IMG/VR virus record: IMGVR_UViG_3300030329_006583 | Location: 203,119 to 267,118 of that record | Strand: one strand, 5' to 3' | DNA: 64,000 nt | Origin: a virus | Shown: in pieces, positions 24,889-32,518 of the stretch | Layout of the letters: every line of letters begins with the position of its first letter | Position numbering within the stretch: position 1 is the stretch's first letter | The notes under the pieces: generated by a model | What the model saw: only the letters and a program-made list of their open reading frames with translations | The model's database searches: none | Told to the model about the DNA's origin: nothing | Position numbers and translations under genes: made by a program

Positions 24889-25521
24889 TCATTTTTTTCT
24901 TTTTTTTCTTTTTTTCTTACGTTTACCCGGGCCATGTGTTAGGCGGGTATCCATTGGTTCTCGTTCAATTTTTGGCCTTGCGATCTTACGCAATGGCGGC
25001 CTTAATGTCCTATAAATTTTTTTCTTTAATTCTTGTCTGGCACGTTTTCCCAACCTATCAATGAACACATAACCATCTAGATGATCACACTCATGTTGTA
25101 AGGCACCGCTAAAAGGCCAACCCACCAACATTTCGTGTGAAGTGCCTCCCATGTCGCAATACCTTAATTTTACATGACTCTTACGACGGACTGTGCCACT
25201 ATACCTTGGTACTGATAGGCAGCTTTCTCGCCACATCATATCATCACCGTTCAGTTCCAATTCCGGATTAATCAACACAAAAATATTTTCATCTCTTTCA
25301 TAAGGTGATGGGTTGGCAAAAGAAAACGAAGAACAATTAAGAATTATTACGCGTTCTAGAACACCAATCTGTGGTGCTGCTAACCCAGCACCATTAACTA
25401 CGTTAAGGGTATCATACATGTCACCCACTAATTTCACCAAGGTTTCATCAAAACAAACCACCGGTTTGCTTTTCTCCTTAAGCCCGGGATGAGGCCATTG
25501 TAGTATTTTACGATATGCCAT
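24889..25521 (-). CDS. def: Peptide deformylase with basic tail
   Basis: 210 residues. The three deformylase motifs are present: GAGLAAPQIG, ESCLSVP (Gly to Ser variant of EGCLS, catalytic Cys kept) and QHECDHLDG with both zinc His. It removes the formyl group from nascent proteins. A C-terminal extension ends in KRKKKRKKRKK, which is not part of the enzyme fold and may bind ribosomes or nucleic acid. No clear ribosome site precedes the ATG. Confidence 0.92.
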   Translation of the reverse strand: MAYRKILQWPHPGLKEKSKPVVCFDETLVKLVGDMYDTLNVVNGAGLAAPQIGVLERVIILNCSSFSFANPSPYERDENIFVLINPELELNGDDMMWRESCLSVPRYSGTVRRKSHVKLRYCDMGGTSHEMLVGWPFSGALQHECDHLDGYVFIDRLGKRARQELKKKIYRTLRPPLRKIARPKIEREPMDTRLTHGPGKRKKKRKKRKK

Positions 25522-25530
25522 GAATGATTA

Positions 25531-25761
25531 TTAAGAAATTGTGATTTTAGCAGAAACTGCTTCAAACATTTGATCCAACTGGTATTCTGAATCACCTAAT
25601 TTGGATCTGATTTTAGCAATTTGAACAGCGGCCTTAAATGCCTTAATATCCAACCTCTCCTTATATTCATCAAATAAATTCTTCTTATCATCTTGAAGGG
25701 TTTTCATTTCATTCTCAAGAACAACGAGCCTCTCTATTAATTCTTTTACATTGTTATCCAT
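25531..25761 (-). CDS. Small coiled-coil protein, GapR/DUF2312-like pattern
   Basis: 76 residues from MDNNVKELIERLVVLENEM; a start 24 bases upstream overlaps the previous gene. A coiled coil is followed by DEYKERLDIKAFKAAVQIAK, whose spacing recalls the DUF2312/GapR DNA-binding coiled coil. The match is faint and I hold it loosely. Confidence 0.5.
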   Translation of the reverse strand: MDNNVKELIERLVVLENEMKTLQDDKKNLFDEYKERLDIKAFKAAVQIAKIRSKLGDSEYQLDQMFEAVSAKITIS

Positions 25762-26011
25762 CGTTTGTATTCCCTGTTTTTGCAAATTGATCCTGCCATG
25801 CGAGTAAAAGATTGTCCTTTACCAAGACCGACCAACACTCCAATTCACGCACCTGGTCCACCCCTTGCCGTTCCACCAACACCCCACGTAATTCATCACC
25901 AACATTTACATATGGTGAATCATTAATAGAACTGGTTTTGACTTTCAGATATTTACCTGGAATTAGCTTTACTAAATTCCCTGCCACTGCATCATGATTT
26001 TGATTTTTCAT
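25754..26011 (-). CDS. Small beta-rich hypothetical protein
   Basis: 85 residues from the ATG at 26011 (MKNQNHDAVAGNLVKLIPG), overlapping the previous gene by 20 bases; longer readings of this frame lie inside that gene. Pattern LVKLIPGKYLKVKTSS, YVNVGDELRGVLVERQG, CWSVLVKDNLLLAWQ suggests a small beta barrel. Function unknown. Confidence 0.6.
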   Translation of the reverse strand: MKNQNHDAVAGNLVKLIPGKYLKVKTSSINDSPYVNVGDELRGVLVERQGVDQVRELECWSVLVKDNLLLAWQDQFAKTGNTNDG

Positions 26012-26309
26012 TTTTCTTTGCAGCACTCTTTTTACGAGAAGATTTCTTTTTAGTTGCAACAGATTTCTTGGGCTTGGAACTGTCGCCCTTTGATTCCTGA
26101 ACCCCTGTGGAATTTGGAGCAACATTTTTTTTATCATCCGGAGACATGCCAAGCTTATTCAAGGCATCATTAAACTCATCTTCTGAAGGTGGGTTAACAC
26201 CCTTTATTTTCAAAAATTTTACAAAATTTTCAAATTCAAACATAGAATTTTTTAAAATAACCCGAGATAATGGCATTCCTATTCTACGCAACCATGATTG
26301 TAGATCCAT
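25992..26309 (-). CDS. Small protein with histone-like basic tail
   Basis: 105 residues from the ATG after AAGGAGG. N-terminal helical part (MDLQSWLRRIGMPLSRVILK, FENFVKFLKIKG), then a Lys/Ser/Ala tail (KPKKSVATKKKSSRKKSAAKK) like those of histone H1-type proteins. It is probably DNA or RNA binding. It lies downstream of the split sigma factor genes and overlaps the region-4-like gene. Confidence 0.6.
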   Translation of the reverse strand: MDLQSWLRRIGMPLSRVILKNSMFEFENFVKFLKIKGVNPPSEDEFNDALNKLGMSPDDKKNVAPNSTGVQESKGDSSKPKKSVATKKKSSRKKSAAKKNEKSKS

Positions 26310-26610
26310 CACTATCCTCCTTATGTGGTCCCGCATTCATATCATTAAACATTTCAATCATACTTTCTTGAAACCTGGGATCACGTGCTGTTTTGTCTAT
26401 TTGATTAATATCGGTGACGCCATATAATTCACATAATGGACTTGCCAGTTTTTTCATAGCTCGCAGAAAAACATTTCTTGCAGTTGCATGATTCATTTTA
26501 TGACCGCGCTCTGTCATGATTTCTGCGATTGTACGGTAATCATTACCATCATACTCAGAAGAAACTGTGGCATAACCACCTTCACTCTTAAATCCTTTAG
26601 GCATGCTCAT
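26284..26610 (-). CDS. Stand-alone sigma region 4.2-like HTH protein
   Basis: 108 residues. YRTIAEIMTERGHKMNHATA followed by RNVFLRAMKKLASP matches the order and spacing of sigma-70 region 4.2, where TLEEVG...[20 protein letters not shown] recognises the -35 box. Its ATG overlaps the TGA of the sigma-like gene upstream (ATGA), and that protein lacks region 4.2. I infer the two act as one split sigma factor; a separate helix-turn-helix regulator is the alternative. Confidence 0.6.
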   Translation of the reverse strand: MSMPKGFKSEGGYATVSSEYDGNDYRTIAEIMTERGHKMNHATARNVFLRAMKKLASPLCELYGVTDINQIDKTARDPRFQESMIEMFNDMNAGPHKEDSDGSTIMVA

Positions 26611-27389
26611 TGAATCATCTCCTTGGTTTGTTGATTTAATTTTAGAAAATCCTTTTCATTCACCACAAAATCCGAACGAGACTCAGGGGTTGAAATACCA
26701 AACCTTAAACGAATCACCTGTTCTTCCCTGTGACTCAAGCTTTTTAAGGCCTCCTTGAGCAATCGTGATACCTTTTCTCCGTCCAGCAAAGACTCAACGT
26801 TAGGCGTATCCAAATCTGGAATCACCTCCCGCAAAGTCCTGCTACCGGAATCACCGCTGTTTTTATAATTGATCGGTCGATCAAGGGAAACGGGGGATGT
26901 TGCACATGTAGAAATATTTTTAAGCATTTTCAATGTAACGCCAACCAAATCGGCAACTTCTTCTTGGGATGGTTGTACACCGAATTCCTTATAATATTCT
27001 TCCTGCGCTTGCTTTATTTTCCACAACAGATTACGCGTATATGAAGGTAGTTTTACAGAAGTCGATTGTGAAGTGACATGACGCCGAACAGCCTGCTTTA
27101 TCCACCAACAGGCATATGTTGAAAACTTAAAACCCCTTCGCCAATCGTAACGATCAACCGCTTTCATCAATCCAATGTTAGACTCCTGAATTAAATCTTC
27201 TAAATCACAACCTTTGTCTTGATATTTTTTAGCAATACTGATGGCCAATCGAATATTAGCCCTCACCATATGATCACGCGCCCGAGTATCCCCTTTTTCA
27301 ATGCGCTGAGATAATTCAATTTCTTGTTCACGGGTCAATAGGGATGTTTTTGACACATCTTTGAAAAAACTTTCCAAACTATTTTGCAT
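26607..27389 (-). CDS. Sigma-70 family factor lacking region 4.2
   Basis: 260 residues. Region 1.2 (LESFFKDVSKTSLLTREQEI), region 2 (DLEDLIQESNIGLMKAVDRY, FKFSTYACWWIKQAVRRHV) and region 3 are clear. Region 4 begins with LSHREEQVIRLRFGIS and then stops resembling sigma: the last 22 residues (SDFVVNEKDFLKLNQQTKEM) are not the -35-binding helix-turn-helix. The missing part seems to be encoded by the overlapping next gene. It should bind core RNA polymerase and the -10 element. AAGGATAG precedes the ATG. Confidence 0.85.
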   Translation of the reverse strand: MQNSLESFFKDVSKTSLLTREQEIELSQRIEKGDTRARDHMVRANIRLAISIAKKYQDKGCDLEDLIQESNIGLMKAVDRYDWRRGFKFSTYACWWIKQAVRRHVTSQSTSVKLPSYTRNLLWKIKQAQEEYYKEFGVQPSQEEVADLVGVTLKMLKNISTCATSPVSLDRPINYKNSGDSGSRTLREVIPDLDTPNVESLLDGEKVSRLLKEALKSLSHREEQVIRLRFGISTPESRSDFVVNEKDFLKLNQQTKEMIQ

Positions 27390-27428
27390 TTACTATCCTT
27401 TGATTAGTTGATTGATGTACCAAAAACG

Positions 27429-27626
27429 TTATCTTGCTCGCGACTGCCTCAATTGCCATTCACGTTGAAGATAACAATAATCCATCTCCAGAGCCTTATT
27501 TTCATTATTTTTCCGCCCACCTTCAACAATCTGAGTTTTATAACTCATCATAAGCTGTTTTACCTCTGAATCGCTCAAGGCATTAATTACATCACGAGAA
27601 AGACAACGATTATATGACTTAGACAT
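27429..27626 (-). CDS. Small helical hypothetical protein
   Basis: 65 residues after TAGGAGAG; sequence MSKSYNRCLSRDVINALSD, then a helix (VKQLMMSYKTQIVEGGRKN) and a basic end. It lies upstream of the sigma factor gene and may share its transcript. Not recognised. A weak promoter-like TATAAT stands at 27667-27672 without the GTGYAA element at the usual distance. Confidence 0.6.
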   Translation of the reverse strand: MSKSYNRCLSRDVINALSDSEVKQLMMSYKTQIVEGGRKNNENKALEMDYCYLQREWQLRQSRAR

Positions 27627-27695
27627 TTAAACTCTCCTATTAAAGTATGATAATTGCCTTACAAAAATTATACACCCACTCAAAAAAGTACAAAA

Positions 27696-29306
27696 TTATG
27701 TTAAAATTTCTTCATCATCCACAATGGCACAACCCACAGAAAGTAACATCCTCGCAACTGATGATGCATTTTCCAAGGCTGTTCTCACAACCTTTACGGG
27801 ATCAATGATTCCTGTTTCAAACATATTTACCCACTCCCCGGTGGCCGCATTATATCCACTATTATAACTTGTTTTTATTGCCTTTTGCACGACAATTTCT
27901 GAACTTCCTCCAGAATTATCTACAATTTGTTTAAGCGGGGCGCAACATGCTTTGGAAACAATGTCAATGCCTACTTTAAAATCCTCTGATTCCTTAACAG
28001 ATTTGCGATTTTTTTTCAAACTGGATGATGCACGAACTAACGCCATACCACCCCCTGATACCACGCCTTCTTCGGAGGCAGCCTGGGTGGCGTGTAACGC
28101 ATCTTCTACGCGATCTTTTCTCTCCAGCAATTCTACCTCGGTAGGTGCACCCACACGAAGAACAGCAACCCCACCTGCCAAGCGTTGAATTCTTCTCGCC
28201 AAAGCCTCTCTTTCACCCGGGTCAAGGGTCATATCCTCTAAAATAGATTTTACCTCACACAATGCCTGTTTCCGAGATTCTTCACTGCCCCCTACGCCCA
28301 CAAACACAGTGCGATGTTTATAACACAAAACCTTCTTACATTTTCCTAAATCATTTAATTCGATTTTCTGTAATGACTCAGGATCAGCTGTCACCACTGG
28401 CTCACAATCCAACATTACCCCCATATCACGTATAGCAGCAACTCGAGATTCACCAAATTCCGGAGCTCGAATAGCACATACATTCAAAGTACCTTTCATT
28501 CGATTTAAAACCAGGCCTTGCAATGCCTCCCCATCCACATCATCTGCCACAATGAGTAGAGAACGCTGTTGGCGACTTACTTTTTCTAATATAGGCAGAA
28601 TCTCCTGTAAGGATGTAAGTTTCTTATTGATAAGCAAAACGGCGGGATTTTCCAAAACTGCTGCCATTTTATCCTGATCAGTCACAAAATAAGGGGAAAG
28701 AAAACCGCGATCTAATTCTAAACCCTCCACCACATCCAAGCTAGTTTGAAACCCCTTGGCTTCCTCCACAGTAATAATACCATCTTTCCCAACCTGTTTC
28801 ATGGCCGAAGCGATTAATTCACCAATGGAATCCTCTCCATTTGCTGAGATTGTACCTACCTGCGCAATTTCTTCCATGCTGGTAATGGGATTTGCCATTT
28901 CATGCAATTCACTAATAACATACTTTACCCCATATTCCATTCCCTTTTGAAGCTCTGCCGAAGAATAACCTGCAGCTAGCATCTTTAAACCTTCGGAAAA
29001 CATAGTCTGGGCAAGGACGGTAGCAGTTGTGGTACCATCCCCGGCAACATCCGCAGTGCGAGAAGAAGCTTCCTTCACCATCTGCACCCCTAAATTCCTA
29101 AACTTATCACGCAAATTAATGGATTTAGCAACTGTTACCCCATCCTTGGTCAAATGCGGCATCATTCCGGGGCGTTCAATAATAACATTCTGCCCTTTTG
29201 GCCCCATGGTAACCTTAACAGCATTGGCCAAAATATTGACCCCGTCAACCAATTCTGACCGGGCTGTTTCATCAAATTTTAAAGTTTTAAATTCTGTATC
29301 GTGCAT
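27696..29306 (-). CDS. groEL: Chaperonin GroEL (60 kDa)
   Basis: 536 residues with VTMGPKGQNVIIERP, KDGVTVAKSI, VAGDGTTTATVLAQ, GFLSPYFVTD, EEGVVSGGGMALVRA and a final NMFETGIIDPVKVVRTALENA, so the ATPase and apical parts are complete. The usual GGM-repeat tail is absent; it ends in DDEEILT. No groES lies beside it: the gene directly upstream is an unrelated 61-residue protein. The co-chaperonin may be host GroES or encoded elsewhere. Confidence 0.95.
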   Translation of the reverse strand: MHDTEFKTLKFDETARSELVDGVNILANAVKVTMGPKGQNVIIERPGMMPHLTKDGVTVAKSINLRDKFRNLGVQMVKEASSRTADVAGDGTTTATVLAQTMFSEGLKMLAAGYSSAELQKGMEYGVKYVISELHEMANPITSMEEIAQVGTISANGEDSIGELIASAMKQVGKDGIITVEEAKGFQTSLDVVEGLELDRGFLSPYFVTDQDKMAAVLENPAVLLINKKLTSLQEILPILEKVSRQQRSLLIVADDVDGEALQGLVLNRMKGTLNVCAIRAPEFGESRVAAIRDMGVMLDCEPVVTADPESLQKIELNDLGKCKKVLCYKHRTVFVGVGGSEESRKQALCEVKSILEDMTLDPGEREALARRIQRLAGGVAVLRVGAPTEVELLERKDRVEDALHATQAASEEGVVSGGGMALVRASSSLKKNRKSVKESEDFKVGIDIVSKACCAPLKQIVDNSGGSSEIVVQKAIKTSYNSGYNAATGEWVNMFETGIIDPVKVVRTALENASSVARMLLSVGCAIVDDEEILT

Positions 29307-29491
29307 TATCCCTTCAACACCCTTTTATTTCCTTCGCTTAATAACCCACGAGTATCTAAAACCCTGCGTTCTTTTGTCACAACATTTTCAGCTACCACAA
29401 GATCACCCGATCTCAAAGCCACTTCATCCTGTTGCAACACACCCGCATTTCTCAATTTTATTAACTCATCACTAGTTAAAACATTTTCCAT
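29306..29491 (-). CDS. 61-residue protein in the groES position
   Basis: MENVLTSDELIKLRNAGVLQ, then a beta segment (DEVALRSGDLVVAENVVTKE). It ends in a TAATG overlap with groEL, so the two are co-translated. It lacks the GroES mobile loop and dome sequence and is shorter (61 against about 95 residues). Function unknown. Confidence 0.6.
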   Translation of the reverse strand: MENVLTSDELIKLRNAGVLQQDEVALRSGDLVVAENVVTKERRVLDTRGLLSEGNKRVLKG

Positions 29492-29492
29492 A

Positions 29493-30305
29493 TTAAACTC
29501 CCGCAGACTGTTCTAATCTTAGAAATGTCTGGTAAAATTTTACCCAAGATTTATCATTTGTAATTGAATCAAATCCAAAATCCTCAAATTTGCCCTTAAG
29601 AGATTCCCACTGCACCATAGGGGTTGAAACCTCAAATCCCCCCAACTCCTCACGCAAATCTGCAAAACCAATCAACGCCTGATTTCTCTCAAATATAAGG
29701 CGATTTTCGCCTTTTGCAAGTAGTTCCTGTAACTTTTCAGGCTCTTTCATCAATGCTTGGGCACGTTTATCACCAATCCCCTTAATCCCCTTGATGTTAT
29801 CGGCCCCGTCACCACGCAATGATTTCCATGTTACATAATCATACCCAGGATGATCTAATACCTTTTTTCGCACAGGATTGTAAATCTTGACATTGGCGTG
29901 AGTATTATATAGTTGTAGAAAATCTGTATCGCTAGAAACGACTATACAATTATCATTAGCATGTGTATATCTCACCAAATGACCCAAAACATCATCACAT
30001 TCATAATCGGGATGGCGTATTGTGGTAATTGGAAAATATTCTTCCATAAGGTTGATAATTGTTTTTTTCTGGCGTTGAAATGAATCGTCGTAAGTCCTGT
30101 CACGAGTGCCTTTATAATCGGGTGCCATTTCATATCTGTGTTTGGGATATCCTTCCAACACAAAATATGCTTTATCGGGATTAAATTTTTCAATCAAAGG
30201 CCGAAGGGAACGAAAAAAACCAAAGACAGTAGCATTATCCCCTTTCATAAACCCATAACGAGCACGATGAATGAGATTATACCCATCCAAAAACAAGACT
30301 TGCAT
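29493..30305 (-). CDS. 5'-3' exonuclease / flap endonuclease (RNase H-like)
   Basis: 270 residues of the PIN/FEN fold. Acidic metal-site blocks are LFLDGYNLIHR, YECDDVLGHLV and VVSSDTDFLQLY; the helix-hairpin-helix DNA-binding segment is DNIKGIKGIGDKRAQALM, preceded by LRGDGAD. Like the T4 rnh product and the Pol I 5' nuclease, it would remove RNA primers. AGGAG before the ATG. Confidence 0.92.
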   Translation of the reverse strand: MQVLFLDGYNLIHRARYGFMKGDNATVFGFFRSLRPLIEKFNPDKAYFVLEGYPKHRYEMAPDYKGTRDRTYDDSFQRQKKTIINLMEEYFPITTIRHPDYECDDVLGHLVRYTHANDNCIVVSSDTDFLQLYNTHANVKIYNPVRKKVLDHPGYDYVTWKSLRGDGADNIKGIKGIGDKRAQALMKEPEKLQELLAKGENRLIFERNQALIGFADLREELGGFEVSTPMVQWESLKGKFEDFGFDSITNDKSWVKFYQTFLRLEQSAGV

Positions 30306-30313
30306 TGACTCTC

Positions 30314-30763
30314 CTAATTCGTCACTTTTTTTTTATTTATAAAAACATTTTCACCAACTGAAACACCGTCCCCAATTTTAACATTTGCAACAGTGCCATC
30401 ATCCAATACAACTTTCACGGCTGTATCGTCACCTGATATTAACGGAGTTAGCTCTTCTGGGGTAGGGATGGGGTGTTCTGTTGGAAAATGTGTATGAGCC
30501 AACTCCACCGCTTGTTGGGTCATTTCGGTAATGGCGATATCGGCATTTTGGCGCAATTGTGCCTGAACTTCGTCAATAGTGGAATATATTTCGGAACCCA
30601 ATCTACCCAAATCTATAGATTCATCCCTTCCTGGAACATTTACCAGATATTGAATAGACTCACCATCAACAGATCTGCGAACAATTTGCTCTACTATTTT
30701 AACCGGTATGACGCGTTGTTTTTTAGTAAAAATAACGTAAACGACTTGCCCAACTTGATACAT
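30314..30763 (-). CDS. Hypothetical protein with two beta modules
   Basis: 149 residues from the ATG preceded by GGAAGGTGAG; an upstream GTG reading is less likely. N-terminal beta module (YQVGQVVYVIFTKKQRVIPV), a helical middle and a C-terminal beta helix-like stretch (VLDDGTVANVKIGDGVSVGE). It resembles phage structural or baseplate accessory proteins in composition only. Confidence 0.6.
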   Translation of the reverse strand: MYQVGQVVYVIFTKKQRVIPVKIVEQIVRRSVDGESIQYLVNVPGRDESIDLGRLGSEIYSTIDEVQAQLRQNADIAITEMTQQAVELAHTHFPTEHPIPTPEELTPLISGDDTAVKVVLDDGTVANVKIGDGVSVGENVFINKKKVTN

Positions 30764-30819
30764 AAATCTCACCTTCCTGGATAATATTATCTAGAAAGAC
30801 GAACATTTATAAAATAATA

Positions 30820-31152
30820 TTACATAAACCCGGGACCGGCAAAGCCTAATGTAGGTTGCCATTTTTTAGATGGGGTTTGGGTTGCCTGTGGCTGAGAGGG
30901 CCTCTGGAATCCAGGACCGGCAAAACCCATCGTGGTCGACAGATTGCCGTTAGCGAAACCGGTGTTAATTTGCTGCGCCTTTTGTTCGCGCAAATAAGCC
31001 GCTATTTCCTCCCGGATGATGCGCCGGATCTTCTCCTCAGCCAACAGGTCTTGAGTGGACTCAGTTACAACTTGCGGGGTGGATTCCACCATGACGTCAT
31101 TCTGAGATTTAATTCCTGACAAGACTTGCATACGTTCAACATTATATTTCAT
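30820..31152 (-). CDS. Tag-containing protein with GFAGPGF repeats
   Basis: 110 residues after AAGGAG. The tag helix is internal (EEKIRRIIREEIAAYLREQ, ~38-56). The Gly/Pro/Gln-rich C-terminal half has the repeated peptide GFAGPGF (in TMGFAGPGFQRP and at the end in TLGFAGPGFM), plus a shorter NTGFANG. Probably unstructured apart from the tag helix. Function unknown. Confidence 0.6.
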   Translation of the reverse strand: MKYNVERMQVLSGIKSQNDVMVESTPQVVTESTQDLLAEEKIRRIIREEIAAYLREQKAQQINTGFANGNLSTTMGFAGPGFQRPSQPQATQTPSKKWQPTLGFAGPGFM

Positions 31153-31188
31153 GTCGTTTCTCCTTACAAACCATATATATCACGTTCT

Positions 31189-31842
31189 TTAAGAAATTGA
31201 TTCCAATTCAAAACTATATTTTGTTGGAGAATGCACCCAATATTGGATACGTTCCCTGAGCTTTTGTTTTTGTTTCTCTGTTTTGGCATGTTGCAACTTA
31301 ATCCTTAGCTTATTCAGGTTAATATCATTGATATTAATTGCCTCCCCCACCAAAACACTGCATTTCTGCATACCCCTGTGCTTAGCCATGGCTACTTTCC
31401 CCCGGGAACCATTGGATACCTCCCGAAAATCCTCGGTTGTGAGATCCTTAAAATGAAGCACGGCAAACTTCATGAAATCTATGTCAGCAATAATATAAAG
31501 ATAATCCAGCGAACCTTTTTGATGAAGGGTTTGATAATCAGATTGAAAACTAATTGCCCCACCTTTATGACGACTAGTTAACTTACATTCCAATTCTTTA
31601 TCAATAGAAGGGATTACAATATCAGGTTGTCCGGTTCTCCCATCCTCATGTGCATCCGGATAGTGTTCCTTAAGAGCCTGGGCAAAGAATGCCTCCTGAG
31701 CCTGTGACATTACAATATTACGCCTGCCAAGATTATCCAAAAGATCCATGTTGTGACGTTCATATAACGACACCGCCTCTTGGTGAAAATTTTTCATTTT
31801 AGTCAAAGCTGATAGTGCCATTTCCCGTGTAACATAACCCAT
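31189..31842 (-). CDS. PD-(D/E)XK endonuclease-like protein
   Basis: 217 residues. The catalytic pattern is visible as QPDIVIPS (PD at 73-74) and LECKLTS (E85, K87), in the order of restriction-endonuclease-like enzymes. HKGGAISFQSDYQTL and YLYIIADIDF follow. No DNA-binding domain is obvious and no methylase is near, so a recombination, repair or host-DNA-degrading role is as likely as restriction. It has its own GTGTAA-type promoter. Confidence 0.7.
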   Translation of the reverse strand: MGYVTREMALSALTKMKNFHQEAVSLYERHNMDLLDNLGRRNIVMSQAQEAFFAQALKEHYPDAHEDGRTGQPDIVIPSIDKELECKLTSRHKGGAISFQSDYQTLHQKGSLDYLYIIADIDFMKFAVLHFKDLTTEDFREVSNGSRGKVAMAKHRGMQKCSVLVGEAININDINLNKLRIKLQHAKTEKQKQKLRERIQYWVHSPTKYSFELESIS

Positions 31843-31867
31843 CTAGACCTCCGTTGTAGACCTAAAA

Positions 31868-31896
31868 ATTATACCACATATGGGGCATAATTACAC
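31868..31896 (-). promoter_or_regulatory. Promoter GTGTAA-17-TATAAT
   Basis: On the minus strand GTGTAA (31891-31896) and TATAAT (31868-31873) are exactly 17 bases apart, 26 bases before the nuclease ATG at 31842. It is one of the cleanest copies of the local promoter. Confidence 0.6.
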
Positions 31897-31908
31897 GGGA
31901 ATAACGAA

Positions 31909-32265
31909 TTATTTTTGAGGATTATAACCTAGCTTTTCTCGAACAGATTGGGTAATTTCTTTACCTTTTGCAGCTGCTTCAGCAAAGGGACCTAGGCCTA
32001 GAACCCACCGAACATTATCGTATTCTATCGGTGTCAGCCCCTTTTTTAAGGCATCCATATCACAATATTGATGCAAGGTAATTTCGGTGACAGGAAGATC
32101 TTCGCCTTGGGGGCCGGGTTCAATCTCACCTGTTTCCCTAGATTCAAAAACATATAAAACCTTTGGCATTTTCTCAGTATCAGGTACATTAATAAAAGGG
32201 ATCTTTGAAGTCAATCCCTCTTCCGACTCTTCATATAATATTTCCGGAACCCATTGTTCACTCAT
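31909..32265 (-). CDS. Hypothetical protein
   Basis: 118 residues after AAGGAGG. Acidic N-terminal half (ILYEESEEGLTSKIPFINV, ESRETGEIEPGPQGED) and helical C-terminal half (FAEAAAKGKEITQSVREKLG). No tag and no recognised domain. Confidence 0.6.
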   Translation of the reverse strand: MSEQWVPEILYEESEEGLTSKIPFINVPDTEKMPKVLYVFESRETGEIEPGPQGEDLPVTEITLHQYCDMDALKKGLTPIEYDNVRWVLGLGPFAEAAAKGKEITQSVREKLGYNPQK

Positions 32266-32326
32266 AGATTAAATCCTCCTTACAACCTATTATTTTAAAA
32301 TTATCTTTTAATGTAAAAATTTTAAT

Positions 32327-32518
32327 TTAGTCGTGAAAATCTTCCGTATAAATGAAGGCAACCTTATTAATGACATAATGAATATCTCCCCGTGGGCCCC
32401 ACTTAAAAAATGGTATCATTCCACGTAACATCACACATATTCCGCTACCCATTAAAAACAGTCCCACCTTACAATGCAGTTTTAACTTTTTATAATATTC
32501 ATTCATGGGGATGCTCAT
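32327..32518 (-). CDS. Small hydrophobic protein
   Basis: 63 residues, one hydrophobic segment at about 17-38 (VGLFLMGSGICVMLRGMIPF), basic start. Overlaps the upstream tagged gene as ATGA, so it is translationally coupled. Role unknown. Confidence 0.55.
   Translation of the reverse strand: MSIPMNEYYKKLKLHCKVGLFLMGSGICVMLRGMIPFFKWGPRGDIHYVINKVAFIYTEDFHD

Noticed and set aside
27667-27695. GTGYAA-type promoter before the gene at 27626
   Set aside because: TATAAT is present but the sequence 17 bases upstream (TTTTGT) does not match the motif.
29306-29491. GroES
   Set aside because: Right position but too short and without the mobile-loop or dome sequence.
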